From Taeniopygia guttata (lineage: Eukaryota; Chordata; Aves; Passeriformes; Estrildidae), in the NCBI RefSeq assembly GCF_048771995.1, contig NC_133024.1:85726501-85790500 (forward strand): a stretch of 64,000 nucleotides of DNA, given 5' to 3'. The notes below the pieces were generated by a model. That model ran no database searches. It was not told the origin of the DNA and worked only from the letters and a program-made list of their open reading frames with translations. A program made the position numbers and the translations under genes. Positions 34,801 through 47,984 of the stretch are shown here, piece by piece (positions within the stretch are counted from its first letter, which is position 1; the number at the start of each line of letters is the position of its first letter).

Positions 34801-36425
34801 CTCAGGTCCACTAGGATCCAGGGAGTGCTTGGAGTCACTGGCTCACCTCCAGCTTTGCTGGCGCAGGGAGACAAAAACTTACCTGGAGCAGACCTTCCCA
34901 TGTGAAGGAGATGATTAAGAGAGTGTGGATGGCAACACAGTGTGGAAATCCTGAGACTGATGGAGTGCCTGATCTGCCACATACCTCTGCAGAAGGACTC
35001 TCAGGCTGCTGTGATATGCATGGTTCTGTGTTTTAGGGAGGATATAATAACAGATGAGGCATGGAAATGGGATCAGCTTCTCTTATTATAGCTGTGGCAG
35101 CTCTTCCTTACATAAAAAACCTAGCTTCTCTGGGTCTCATATTCCTCACCAGGAAAATTCACGTTCCTGTTTACTGACCATATATTGGTATTTCAAGTTT
35201 TTCTGTAATTTATATCTGCAGTGAGCTATGAAGCACTGCATGAGGGCAATTTCTAAACTAGAGTAGTTGTTGGTTTGTCTATTTGTCCATCTGTGCCAGG
35301 TTTTCCTGCACAGGAGTTTTCTTCTGTTGCTGTACCTACTGTGAGTCTGCATGGTTTCCCACACATGCAGATAGTTTCTGAAAAATTTCTGCTATTCCAC
35401 TTGTTAAAGAGCAAAAACTTATGTAGAACTTTGTCAGTACCGCTTTTCCATTTTATTGATTTCGTTGCAATACAGCTGCCTTCTCCATTAAATATACTTA
35501 TTGAATATCCTAGGCAGACAAAGACAAAAAATGTGCTAGCCCAGAAAGCAGTTCAGATCTTGTTATCATTGTTTGAGGACTGGAACAGCTGCTGCTGTTT
35601 AGGGATGCTTCTCTATTCAAGGGCTTGAACTCTGCTGGACTTTTCATGAGAGGCAGGAAGAGTGAGCAAATCCTGCAGTATCATCTCTCACAATCATGCC
35701 AGACACTAAGTAAATGCAATTGTGCACAAGATGGCAGTGTTCTCCACGAAAAGGACCTTTCCTTCCTTGCTTGCTGAAGTGCCTGTGTACTTTGAGACAT
35801 AATCTGGTTTCTCTAAAATACCAGTGGCAGCACTTGATGTGTTCAGTTCTACCATGTGAATACAGAGAGTGAGATATGCATTCCATTTGTATGTTCAAAT
35901 GTGTCTCACTGCAGGCACGTGTAAACTTGTCCCACAGATTTCTAATAGCTCCAGTGAATGCACCTGCCTCAGCTTGTTTGTTCTGCATTATGACCTGACT
36001 ATTAGTGCACTTAAACCTAGTGACTGGACAGGTAACTTTGTAAGACTGTTCTTTGGGAAGAATAAATCTGCACCATGTTGGTCACAATAGCTGACTGTGA
36101 AAACTTCTGATTCACCCACCACCACAGATCCAGATGTCTTGTCCACAAAAACATCAAATCTAATCAGTCTCCAGAAAGAACCTGGATCCAAATCCAGAAG
36201 GCTGAGGTGTGAGCTTAACCTGTCTGTAGCAAGGTAGGCGCCTCCCAATGTATGAGACATGTGGAAGTCTTCACAGGACTGCAAATTCCTTGTCGCTGTT
36301 CCTGTCCGAGGTAAGATAATTTCCATGTCTTTCTCTAGTACCATCTACACTCCTCTGGAGAAACACCTGCATAAATAGATTACTTTCACTGCGTGAGCTA
36401 CATGGATTATGGATTAGGATTCACA
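28835..36425. other. Gene-free stretch downstream of PDCL3
   Basis: About 7.6 kb with no gene or repeat family recognised. Reading frames of 110-140 codons at 29865-30221 and 34332-34982 have no recognisable domain or splice context. A spaced duplication with a 22-base period (GTTACAGATCCCAGTGGG / GTTACAGAGCCCAGTGGA) lies at 33916-33960. Confidence 0.5.
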
Positions 36426-36436
36426 TGATTTACAGA

Positions 36437-36461
36437 GTAGAGAGCACCATGTGCTCTCTAC
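36437..36461. repeat. Hairpin, 11-bp perfect arms
   Basis: GTAGAGAGCAC and its exact complement flank a 3-base loop. It directly precedes a 32-bp tandem duplication. Confidence 0.9.
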
Positions 36462-36462
36462 T

Positions 36463-36523
36463 AGGAGTGGACACCTCTAGACCAAGAAAACCACAGGAGT
36501 GGACACCTCTAGACTAAGAAAAC
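36463..36523. repeat. 32-bp period tandem duplication
   Basis: Two copies of a 29-base block beginning AGGAGTGGACACCTCTAGAC differ at one base and start 32 bases apart, which indicates a recent duplication. Confidence 0.92.
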
Positions 36524-36729
36524 ATCTGGATTTAAGAATCTGAGGGCTAGCAGTGTTAAGAAAGACCTAGAAAGTTAAAATATGTATATTTAAAAAAAAA
36601 AAACCATTGAATAATGGTTTTGATGGTAAAGAATATTCATAAATAGCAATCCAAATTGATCAGGCAACTATGTGAGAGTCCCTTCAGGGACCTTTGATTT
36701 TTTGATCAGACTCAGAAAAGTCCCTGGCT

Positions 36730-36995
36730 TTGCATTGCAGGTACCAGCCGGGGTGGGTGGCTGCCACCCCGCTGGAGAGGCAGCCTGGCAGGAGGAGGAG
36801 GCATGGGGACACCTTCCCGCTCCCTGCGGCCATCGGGCCCCGGCGGGCACGGCTGTGCAGCAGCAGCTCTCAGTGTCCCTCTGGCTGAGCCACCTGCCAG
36901 GATGTGCCCACTGCAGCCTGCGCTGCCTGTCCACTGCGGCTCTGCTCCCTGGGGGAGCTCTGTGCGGGCATTGGAGAGGAGCAGAGCAGCAGAAT
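36730..36995. other. GC-rich patch, possible orphan promoter
   Basis: About 260 bases markedly richer in GC than the surrounding desert, beginning after TTTGCATTGCAG, which looks like an acceptor. Reading frames are open on several strands and frames, as expected of GC-rich DNA, and none resembles a known protein. CpGs are moderate in number. Confidence 0.4.
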
Positions 36996-38132
36996 CTGCC
37001 ATCTCCTCCAGCAAAAACTAATTTCTAGACTCGGTGAGGGCACATCAAGGCGCAGTCCTGTGCATTGCTCAGCAATTGAGGGTTAGGCACCCTCCATCTG
37101 CACGAACAGTGGTGCATAATCATTTGAGGAACTTTTCAGTGTCTGTCCCTCATAAGCAGACCAAGAGAGATTTAAGATCTCATGTGATACCTCTTATAAT
37201 GTTTTTGCCCCAACTCTCTGCTACAGATAGTGATTCAGCATCTCTTCATGGGTTCACTTTCCTCTGATCTTTCTGCTGACACATTTTTTCGTAAGAGTAT
37301 TGCTTTGAAACTTTGTTTAGAGATGAAGTCAAACCCCTTTTTATGGACAAAGACCATCAAGTATGAGGCTGAGGGGAGAAATAAAACCTGGACAGTTTAG
37401 AAATGAGAGCTGGACTCTGGCTGGGCACACTAGGAAATGCCCAAAGAGAACCCAACTAGAACTGCTGGAGCACACAGAATCCCATTGATAATGAGAGTGA
37501 CAGGGTAGACATCATATCTTGCAGTCAAGGGAGAATGTATGGTCTCTCAAGTCTTAGGATCTAATGCTGTGCTTTGTGATTTTGTGGTGTTGTTTCTTTG
37601 AGATTTCGGGATTCTGTGTCTTGGTTCTTTGTTTATTGCTTGGATTGTGGATACTCATTCAGAAAAGAGCAAAATAAACATTTTACCAGGTGTAACTGAA
37701 GTTCCTTGATATAGACAGTCTGCTTCTCCTTCAGAGCCCTGCCAAAGTGGGATTCTGCAGTTTAGGTTCCTAAACTTAGTTTTCTAATCTGCAGGAGGCA
37801 CAATCCACAATTTATGCTATTCACGTGCAGCAGAAGGGCTCTCCAAGGGCACGTGCATGCCATGGTGTCCACAGTGGGTCAGAAAATTTCTGGGCTTGGG
37901 TATGTGCAGTGCCCATACAAGCCTTTGGCCTGTGCCCCTGTGCCCACAGGCAGAGCACCCCATACATCTCTATTCCTGTATGTGATTGACATTCAGTTAT
38001 TAGAACCTCCATAGAGCTTTTCAAACTTTAAATAACCCAGCCTCATAATCACTCTGGGAGGTAATTAAGCTGCCTGGTTATCAACAGCAGAATTGAAATG
38101 TGGAGTTGGGAACTAAATTTTGGATGAGATAT

Positions 38133-38160
38133 CTTTTTTTTTTTTTTTTTTTTTTTTTTT
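38133..38160. repeat. Poly-T tract
   Basis: Uninterrupted run of about 28 T. Confidence 0.95.
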
Positions 38161-38830
38161 GCAGGTCATGTCACAAAACATTAATACAAGTAGTGTGGAG
38201 CAGTATTTCTGCTTCTATCATGTCTCAACATCAATACTTGAGTTAGATGTTTAGTAAGCTCCAATATCCCAGCCCTGTTCTCAGAACATCTTCCCATAAG
38301 GCAGAATCCCAATGTATCTTGTTAGAAAAATGAACAGAACAGGATATTATAAAATCTAAACTATACCGAGATCACGGTAATTTGGAGAACATCACAGGCA
38401 CGTTTTCATGTCTTAATGCACTGTTAGTGTCTCTTTTTGTATCGGGTTTTAGCATAATCTGTGATAAACTTAACATTTTATTTCTTTTTTTTTTTTCTTT
38501 TTTTTTTCCCATGGCAACCTCACTATGGTGATTTCAGGGTTAGGGAGCTTTATATTTATCTTGACCAGCATGAAGAAGTCTGAGCCTCATTAACTGAGGA
38601 AGGTGGCTGGATAGCATATCCACACTGCACACGAGACGGCACTTCCCTTCCCTTCCCAGGGCAACTGGGTCATTTGTATTATCTACATGAGCTGCGATTT
38701 TCCTTTTGGAAATACTGAGTTGCTAACTGTTCTCTGTCCCAAGGGAAGAAAATCCAGACAGATGGCTTCAGAGAAACCTTGCATCTTTAAGGGAAGATAT
38801 CCTCCTGGAACAATAATTAATGCTGGTGGG

Positions 38831-38856
38831 ACTTTTTTTTTTTTTTTTTTTTTTTT
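38831..38856. repeat. Poly-T tract
   Basis: Uninterrupted run of about 26 T. Confidence 0.95.
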
Positions 38857-40019
38857 GAGAAACTTGGAAAGAATTCAGTATCACCAGAGGGCATTAACAC
38901 AGAGCCTTGCAGAGGACAGGAAAAGATAAAGAGGGGAAAAAATAGCTAGCACAAAGCAGTGATCCTATTAAAATGACATTGAAGAATTCTATTAGTGCTC
39001 TTTGCCCCCTCGCCTGCTGCCTTCGAAGATTCGAAGCGAAACACAAGTGCTTGTCAGTCAGACAAAGCCTACTAATAATCTTTGCTAAAAGGTGACATTC
39101 ACAAACTGCAGAGGGACACTCAGGGCTCCAGGCTCTGGGCTGACCACGTCAGGAGGCACTGGCAGAATCCTGTATGTGTCTGTGGGTGCCAGCAGCCCAG
39201 GCTGGAGGCAGGGGATTGGGGCAGAGGTGGGTTTGGGGTGCTCACCGCTCCGGGGCCCAGCAGCTCTGCCTGTATCAGCGGGGCTGAGCAGCACCTCTCA
39301 CACTGTGCCAGTGTAGGCGTCATTGTCTCCACAGCAAAGGAGACTGGTGTTCTGCAGGCTTTATGGGAGGGCCCTGGAGCTCTGGGCAAGTGGGGTGAAC
39401 TTCATCCTCATTTTACCATAGCTGAAATACCTTCCTGTGCTGCTATGCGAGGCTCTCTGGTAACACCTCATCCCTATTGAAATGGCACTGCTCTTCATTG
39501 TTCATGAGGGTCGTTACAAGCACACAAGTATAAGGGAAGAAAAGCTAGGTCCTAAGCTAGTCTTTTGAAACAGAAGGAACAATTGCCTTGCTGCTTAGTT
39601 TGATACTGTGTGCTACATCCCAGGGTTCTCCAAAACAGTGGTGACTTTGGGAACCATGAAAACTGAGACTAAGGACTGCTCTCTACCAAAGATCACTAGG
39701 CAAACACAAGACCTCATTCCTCACTAGCAGCTAAACCTCCTTATTTTAACTTCCTGAATCTGTTCTGCTAGTACATATCAGCAAATATTTGTTTATGTAA
39801 GAGTATCTAGTGCACCATGCACAGGATTAAGAATGTTTTCTTTTCCTAGACTCATTCAAAGTTTTGATTTCTATTAATTTCTCTCTTTCCCAGTTTTTTT
39901 AGTAAGAAAGTCTGCTTGGATCAGGATCAAAGGCATAATTTATTACTCTTTCTGGAAAAGTAGATTCTCTGGAAATTACTAAATGTAGCACAGAAAACTC
40001 ATACACTATCTTGTCTGTT

Positions 40020-40500
40020 TTATTCAGCAGAGACAATGTCTCAGCTGGAGTACTTTGTGTAGCACTGGGCACTGCATCCCAGAGAGATATGGCCTAGCTG
40101 GAGAGAATCCAGAAAAGAGCTGCAGGAAGGATCAGAGGGCTTGAAATAATGACCTACCAGAAAGAATTACTCCATTTGGGTTGCTTTTCTTCAAGGAAAG
40201 AAGATTAAGAATGGGGGAAGGGAGAATGATAATATTCCTCAAATATGCAAAAGACTGCTGCTGAGAGAAGAGGAAAGAATTCTTCTTCCTTGTGAAAGCA
40301 AAAGAAATAATGGGTTCATATTGCAGCAAGAATAACTTAAGTTGGGCATTATGTAAAAGCTTTCTAACAGGATGGAAAATGAAGCACTGGACAGAATCAT
40401 TGAGGAGACATGCCCCAGACCCCACTGGGAGTCTTTAAAACCAAATTAAATAACTGTTCCTCTTGGACAAAGGAAAGGAACAGATGACTTCAGAAGTTAT
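40020..40500 (+). mobile_element. Old CR1 LINE 3' region
   Basis: CAGAAAAGAGCTGCAGGAAG, TTGCAGCAAGAATAACTTAA, TTGGGCATTATGTAAAAGCT and GAAGCACTGGACAGAATCAT follow the order of the 3' third of an ancient CR1 subfamily, more like those shared with other reptiles than the young avian ones. Strongly diverged. Confidence 0.75.
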
Positions 40501-43500
40501 AGGCATTATTATTAGTATGACATTTTATAGGAAAGTAATTCACTTGGAAATTCAACTACTAGTAAAGTGGCAAGTTTAAAAAGAAAATAATAAAGTTTTT
40601 ATTAGTGCTTTTCTATGTATTAGAAACTTTAAAAAACATCATTTCAAGATTTACTAGGCATATCATACTAAAACATTAAAAGGTAGTACAAAAACAACAG
40701 CATGTAAAGGGGAGAGGGCATATTTCAGTACCGGACTGCACTTGGCATCTCTGAGCCACTGATGTACCCAGGAGCAGTATTGCTCTCCAGAAAGCTCACC
40801 TCTTTCCAGATCATCCAAGTGAGAAAGGCAGATTTCCTGCCTTCCTCAGGGAGCCTGGCACTGCCAAAGGTGGTTCGGAGGGTATTATCGGGGCAATCCA
40901 AAAAGGAGAGGTACACCTGCTCTAAATGGTGGCTAAACACTGAGCTGGAATGTCAGAGGATGGAAATGGAAAGAGATGATAAGAAAATTGCCAAGTTGGC
41001 CCCTGCAGCTGAAAACACGCTGGCAAAAGTCCTCTCCTCTTCTCTGCTGCGACCTCTCAATCACTCTTGGTACAGCCCTTGTAATGCTCTGCCAAATAGG
41101 ATTACACTCCAGCAGAGGGAGAATTTACACATTCCATAGGACTTGATGACATAGCAATTGATAAGGGCACGCCACTGTATTAACTGGAAAAAAAAATCCA
41201 TATCTATTAGGGGCTGGCTGGGTGAGAAAAGGAGAGTTGCATCCCCCTGCTTGGTTTCAAGCCCAAGCAACCTTTGTCTGTGTGCAGGGAGAGTCTTCTT
41301 GCAAGCCTAGTGCTTGTTAGAATTTAATTGCTTGCTGGTCGTGCTGCTGGCGAACTGGTGCAAATAGAGATGATCCCTCATTAATGCAGAAGCTTACATG
41401 AGACCAGCTCCAAGGAATAATTGCAGTCGTGTCTAAACACTCCCTGGTCCAAGTTTCCTTAAACCAGAATGGCATTTTATTAACATATCTGAACAGAAGG
41501 AAAACTCAGCAATAAATCTGTCTGGTAACTGTTTCCTTACCCTCTATACACTTTTCCAAGTAGGTCTTCTGAGTTTGTGAGGGTATTCGAGTCCTGGAAC
41601 TGCATAGAAATGCATTTGGAAACACATCACCAGACTAGAGGTCAAGGGGCCAACAGCCACTATTAATTGCATCCAGGCAGGAGAAGAAATGCTGCCCTTC
41701 AGCCTCTCTCAGATGGAGAGAGTGTAGCACAGCTGTAAACAGCTGTAAAGAGCTGTCAGGGAAGAAGAAAGCTACACCTACCTTTTGCATTTTTAGCCTT
41801 GTGTGGAGAAAAAATGTAAAAAGCAAAACAAGAACTCCACTTGCAGGAAGATACATGTGGATTTCTTCTCTTCCTCTTCTGAAGCCAAACACATCAGTCT
41901 TCTGTAGCACGCGACACAAGCTGCATGTTGAGACACCTTGTGATTATAAACTCTCCTCAGCAAAATTACTGAGGGTCAAAGAATCTGGGGACTTGTGGGA
42001 TGATGTGATTGGCAGGACAATTAGGTCCAGACTGTGTTCTTTCATTTCTGCTGGAAACTTGGTGTAATTACAGCTCCTGCTTCTGGCCTGTGTGATGCTG
42101 GAGGTTGGATGAGGTGATCAGAATACTCCCTCTGGCTGTAAAATCTATTAACCTTGCTTTGCACTGCACATGGCTCAGGCACACAGAAATTCAATACCTG
42201 TCTGCCATGTGAAAGCTCTCTTGTCAACGAGGGAGAAATAGAAAGACTGAGGTGAGCAGGGTTTCTCTCCAGATTTTTCTATTGAAATTGTTGGAAAGAA
42301 GCTCTCAGGTGAGGGAAGCAGGGCTGTGTTTTGGAGGCCCTATGACAAGATTTGGGAGGAGTGGGCCCCTTAGCTGGGGTCCACTGCAGACCTGCTTGGA
42401 AGTGATGGACAACTGAGGGGACATGGGCCATAGGGATCCTCATGCTCACTGAAAGGTGCTTCTTCCTTGTTTAAAGGGGATGGAAAAGGAAAATCTGGTG
42501 GGGGCTTGCTACCTTTTCTTATAAAAGGAAAGCTCTTGAGTACAGGAAAATAGGCTGTCCCAGCAACAGGCCAGAAAATCACCGTACTCCAGAGACTGTA
42601 ATCTTTATTTTTGCACATATAGGGCAGAAGGAATTTTTGAGTGAGAATCCTACTTATTTACCAGCTTTCTGAGAGGGTAATTTTTCAAGAAAGGGGCTGG
42701 TGAGACCTTCTAGTTAATTTGGTAATCTACTTCAGTAAGTGGGAGATTCATCTGCCTGAAGTTTGATATCTAAAGGCTGAAGTGTTCAAGCCTAAGCCAC
42801 ACAGACTTTTACTCCCTTTGCAGGAAAAATGGAAGAAGAGATGGTAAAGACAGATAAGACTACTGATCCTCTGGAGAAACCCATTTCCCTACATCTGCTA
42901 TACAAGGAGCCTCAGGTGATCACTTCAGGCTTCAAAACCTAACTTGCAGGAATCCGAGGTTAGGTAGGATAATCAGTAGCCATCAGAGTAAAACTGTCAT
43001 GCTTTTCACAGATGATATTAATGTCATTAGAAAAAAAAAAATAAAGCCATCAAGTAATCAATCCTTAGCTTAACTAGCTCCAAGCTATGAAGTCAGACAG
43101 CTCCAGCTGGAGGCCACATCCAGCCTGTGGGCTGACTCCATCTGTCTTATTTGTGCCTCTGCCGTGACTGTGGTGGGATGGGAGGTGATGGGGAGCAGCT
43201 GTTTGCACCCTGGGGGAAGTCCAGCAGTTCCTCATGTTCCTACTGTGCTTAAGTGCAGCCAAACCCTCAGCTCAGGGAGGTGCTGTATCCACATGGCTCA
43301 TGAGGGGAGTCTCCAAAAGGGCATCTGGGCTCCAGGAACACAAAACAAAGCTTGGACCACCCTGTGAATGAAGTCATTCTTCTTGGCCAGAAAGAGACTT
43401 TGGAAAGTAAACATATTGAAGCTTGCATTGCACAGCCCTTCCTTCAAAAGTCCAAATTAAGTGCTTGGATGTGCAGCCTGTGCTGAGAGATAGTGTTTGT

Positions 43501-46500
43501 GTGGTTAGGGTTCTTGCAATTTCCTTTGGAGGAATTTTCACAAAGAAAGCAGGAGTTTGTGTTTTCTGACATTTGCTTTAACTAAAAGGCATTGTGAGGA
43601 CTTTTACAGAATACCAATTAGACTCACAGGTTAGTGAGGGAGAGCTATGCACTTCATGTTGGCTGAGGTCACTGCACAGCAGGAAAAAGAATCAGAGCTA
43701 TTCTCAAACAACCTATCCCAGAGCTGCAAATCTGATTTCTCCACTTTAGCTAGATGAGGGTTGTTAGCAGAAGTAGCATCTCTCCTTACATTCACTGATT
43801 CAGTTAGAATAGACTAGTTGTTGGGCTGTGATCAAGGTCTGAAACAGAACCTGGCAACCAGAAGAAGAGCTTCTGCTCCCTGGGGTTCATCTGGGCTATT
43901 TTTTTTCCCCCAGCTACATCAGCCAATCTAGGAAGAAGTATTACTTCACTATTAATGATGACTTACATTTATCTCTGACAATCACAGCTTGCAACATTGG
44001 TCTTAATTCCTATCATTATTCAACAATTGCAAGGCTTAGAAGCCTCTAAAAATACTCTTTGTGCCTTTGTGTTTGTCAACAGCTTTATGTGCTTATGTTT
44101 GACAGGTGATGCCTGTTCATGCTAGGGCCACTGATGCCATGAGACAGGTTGTGCTCTTGGACCACCAGAGAAAACCTATTTGCCCCATGTTGGGCTCAGG
44201 GAGAGCTGGGTGCCCCAACAGTATTTCTCTATCTTGAGAAAGCTGTAGGGCAAAACAAACCTTCCTCTCTAGGTACCACACAACAAGCACACCTGCCTGG
44301 CAGTGGATGGACACTCACAGCACAAAGAAAGAGGACAAGAGGCATTTCCTGAGGCAAATCCAGGACTTGCTGAGAGACCACCACTCTGAGCTATAGGAGG
44401 GACAGACCATCTCCTGTGACTGTTTTCTGAGTGGACCACTGAAAGCATGAATGAGCAAGAGCTCATTGTCGTGTTATAGCACATCTTTTCAGTGGTGCGG
44501 AGCATGAAAAGCCTATTTTCAAATGGCAGTAATATGCAGTGTTTAACAAAAATATATAAAGTAAAGAAATTCAAGGTAAATTGGAGCGATTTACTTTCAA
44601 TTTTTACTCATGTTACCTCTAATTCAGCAGACAGATTTTCTTGCCCTCTCTCTGGTATGAAACAAAGGGTATGTCTCTAATAGTGATGGAGCTCTACAGA
44701 ACAGAATTTAGCCACCTACACAGCTTTAATCAAACATCTTTCACAACTTGAAAGGGGAATTTATCCAAGTAACAGCTTTTAAATTGACCATGCTAGTGTT
44801 TCTGGGATAAATCCTCCATCATTTCTTGGTATTTGTCTCCATTTGTCACATTAACCTTCCTCTGATTTCTTTCCTAAATGGCAGTTCACCATTCCAGAGG
44901 CAGCCACAATGTGGCCAGAAGGGTCTGAGGTGATGCAGCTCTTTCCTCATTACCTGACTTGGCACACGTTTGTGTGGCAGCTGAGACTGATGCCCCTGAA
45001 ACTCCCCAGTTAGTTTGTCCCTTGAACAGAAAAACAGTGAAAAATGTCACTCTTCACGATGGATATAGTTCTCTCACAGATGATCTAAGTCCCATCCTGT
45101 AACTCCTCACTAGTGTGTATCATCACTCTCTTTAACATTTCTATTGCTCTACACCATAAACATGTAGGCAATATCTGTGCTGCAAACAAAAGAGGATTAG
45201 GTACCAATGCCTGGTCCTAAAGCCAAGTGGCTTATTGGGTACAGCTCCTGTAAAAATATACAGTTTCCATGCTGAACGACTACTTAGTTTAGCTTAGAGA
45301 AGCTGAAGGAGAGGGTAGCTGCTGTCTTTTCTAAATTTCAGTCCATGTAGTCCTTAGCTCTAGTAAATTTTTTGAAGATGTAGCTGCTCTACTGAGGTTC
45401 ATATAAAACATAGTGTATAGATGTAGCATATAGAATGAAACTTCTTACCAAACTCATTATTAAAAGAGCAAATTTTAATGCTAGGGAGAGTTAATCTTCA
45501 ATTAATGGTAGTGTTGTCTCAAAACAATATTTGGAAAGTACATACAGGCACATGCATGTGCATGTGCACCCCACCTTGTTTATGACCTGCTCCTCTTTCT
45601 CAAGTTCTCTGGTCACTGCATGTAAAGTGGAATCCTTATTTCTTTAAATAACTCATTTCTTCCTCTTTCAATGAACTTAGTCATGCTCTTTGAACTTCAA
45701 GGTAGAAAAATCAAAAGCAGGCACTGTGTCTCTTAGGAGTTCTTGACCTACTTTGTACTGATGAGTTCTCATCTCCTACAAAAACGTGGAAATTGTGTCA
45801 GAAGGATTTACACAATAAGATGTTGAGAATGTTTTCTTTTAACTTTATGCATTTCAAGGAAGGGAATCTGAATGCAATATGCATAACCTTTAGATACAAT
45901 TGTAGGAAAAATATCCATGCCAACAGATAATGTAAAAGATCCTTTGTGGGCTCAAGAGGTAACTTGAATCAGTTTTCTTGTGTAATTCAGAAAGAGTCTC
46001 TGAATTCTTTCATGTTGGCATGAAAATCAGAACTATTGTAGAGTGATTTTGTTAGCGGAAAAGGGGGAAATTTGAAAACTTAGCAGAATGAGGTAAAGCA
46101 AAATATTTTTGCACTTGAAGATTAGGTTCCACTAATCAGTCATCGATCAATGACAAAAGATAAAGGCTCGTAATAAGAAGTAATGATCCATTATGAACAA
46201 AGGACTTCACATATTTTAAATGTTGCTAAATAATCAAAGATCTGGTTAGGTACTCGTTAGACCACCCACTCCTCAACCTGTCAAATGCCCATTAATTAAA
46301 TCAGCAGTCCAGGACACTGCTATGCAGAGATCAGGATGAATTAGGTTTCATTGTGAGATAACACTTGAATTCTCCCCAGAACAAATAAGGAAAATTAGTC
46401 ACCTTCACAACCTTGTTCTGTCCCCTCTCCTCATCATCTGCCTGGGACTTCCTTAGCAATAGGGATTTCTCCACCTGGCAGGCTCTGAGGATCACATCTA

Positions 46501-47980
46501 GGAATGCAACACAATAGGAAACGATAGTCATAAAAAATTTTGGCATGGGGAATATACAACCCGCTGAAGAAGTGGCATCCTGCAAGAATCAGAAAAAATT
46601 TTGGTTAATGTCTTCAGGGGCTTAGTGTCATTAGGGGTCAGCCGCATTGTTGTCACTGCTCTCAGACACAATTTGGTCACATCTGTCAGTGCTGGTCATT
46701 CCTGTAAGGCCAATTGGGTTCTGTGCTAAAACATAAACACCACGTAGTCCACTTGTTGCTAGGAAATGCCCTTGTTTCTGGCAGGAAACACTTCTCTACG
46801 TGGGTAAGTGTAGAGAGTGTATTGAACACTGCCATCAAAATGCCACAGCTTTTCAGAATACAAAGGATTTAGGTTTTGACATGTCCATTAAGAGGTTCAG
46901 CATCTTTTTGTGCCAATATCTCTGTGACCACACGTGTGTTGTATTGATGTATGCATGTGCATGTGTGCTTTTTCACAAGCCTTTACTGTGGAAAAAAGAA
47001 AAAAATACCCTTATATCTGTGTTCAGCACTTTGTGGGGACAAAAGCAAGGCAAGCCTGCATCATTATTGTAATGCCTCCAGTTCAAGGGCAGGGCCTTTC
47101 TCAAACCATATTAAAGAAAGTCTGCCTGTAAGAGAAAAACTGATTTAAAGGATGTTGGATCCTTCAGTGACAATTGACTTAAAGCTACAGTGGCATCAGC
47201 ATTGTCAGACAAGTGAGTGGCACCAAATGCTCTCCTCAGCCCCACACCTTCTGTTCCCAGAGCTGCTGCTGAGGCTTGATTTGGATCTTGCTCCTTTCTG
47301 CAATGTTTTTCTCCAATTTAGACGTGAAATGCAGGGATGAGAGGGTTTATGTCATGCTTACTGAGTTGTTTGACACGAGCTCCTTCAGACTGGTGGAGGT
47401 GGATGCCATGCTAGGAATGGAGTTGTGTGACCCAGGTTGACCTTTCTCCTAGCTGGCGTGATACCCTCTCCTACCCTTTAGGCAGTCCGCTTAGCTTCCT
47501 CCTGGAAAGACCACAAGCTGCTTCTCTGGAAGAAAAAAAAAGATGTGATAGGCAAGTTCCATTTAAACCTGGCTTGTGGGAATTATTTTATCATCATGAT
47601 GTTCTAAATACAGATGGACATATTCCCCTGCATGCAGACGAATGCATCACACCTCTGTGTTGTTCTGAGCACAGCTATTAAAATAAGGGGAGTCTGATAG
47701 ATACTCAACACCATATATTAAAGCTACAGCCTGCTAGAGCCATTTCCTCTCCATTTTGTGCATGTACCAGCAGTAACCAGGTAACAGTAAACTGATTTGC
47801 ATTCCAGGGAGATTATCCACAGTGATGTGCTCCATTAAATGGGCGGACAGTGGCTTACATTTCATAATCCATAGTGACATACTAGAAATGAAAGTGACAA
47901 AAATTATAGATAGCTCTTTGGCTGAAGATGTGAAAGAAAAGGCATGGAAAAGAGAGGCCCGGGGGCTTTCTTTTGCAAAA
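40501..47980. other. Gene-free stretch
   Basis: About 7.5 kb of unique sequence with no gene recognised. Alternating CACATGCATGTGCATGTGCA near 45549-45570 could adopt Z-DNA. An ATG just after an acceptor-like TTTGCAG at 42817-42830 opens a short frame (MEEEMVKTDKTTD...) with no known homolog. Confidence 0.5.
42075..42150 (+). mobile_element. Possible CR1 3'-end remnant
   Basis: GGTTGGATGAGGTGATCAGA followed by a CCCTCTGGCTGTAAAATCTA block resembles the terminus of old CR1 copies. Short and diverged. Confidence 0.4.
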
Positions 47981-47984
47981 TGCC

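Larger units (their letters stand above)
36996..40015. other. Gene-free stretch with two long T-runs
   Basis: No gene recognised. Notable only for poly-T tracts at about 38133-38160 and 38831-38856 and a T/C tract at 38484-38508. Poly-T may mark the tails of - strand retro-insertions, but no parent sequence is recognisable. Confidence 0.5.

Noticed and set aside
34332-34982. Cluster of 70-136-codon frames on both strands
   Set aside because: No domain seen; frames overlap on both strands as expected by chance in a slightly GC-richer segment.
36668-37028. Possible Cys/Pro-rich protein in the GC-rich patch
   Set aside because: Several frames are open at once and none resembles a known family. 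Kept only as a GC-rich patch.
42817-42945. Possible first coding exon of NPAS2 (ATG after an acceptor-like TTTGCAG)
   Set aside because: The frame MEEEMVKTDKTTD does not continue into the bHLH sequence of NPAS2 and ends after about 37 codons.
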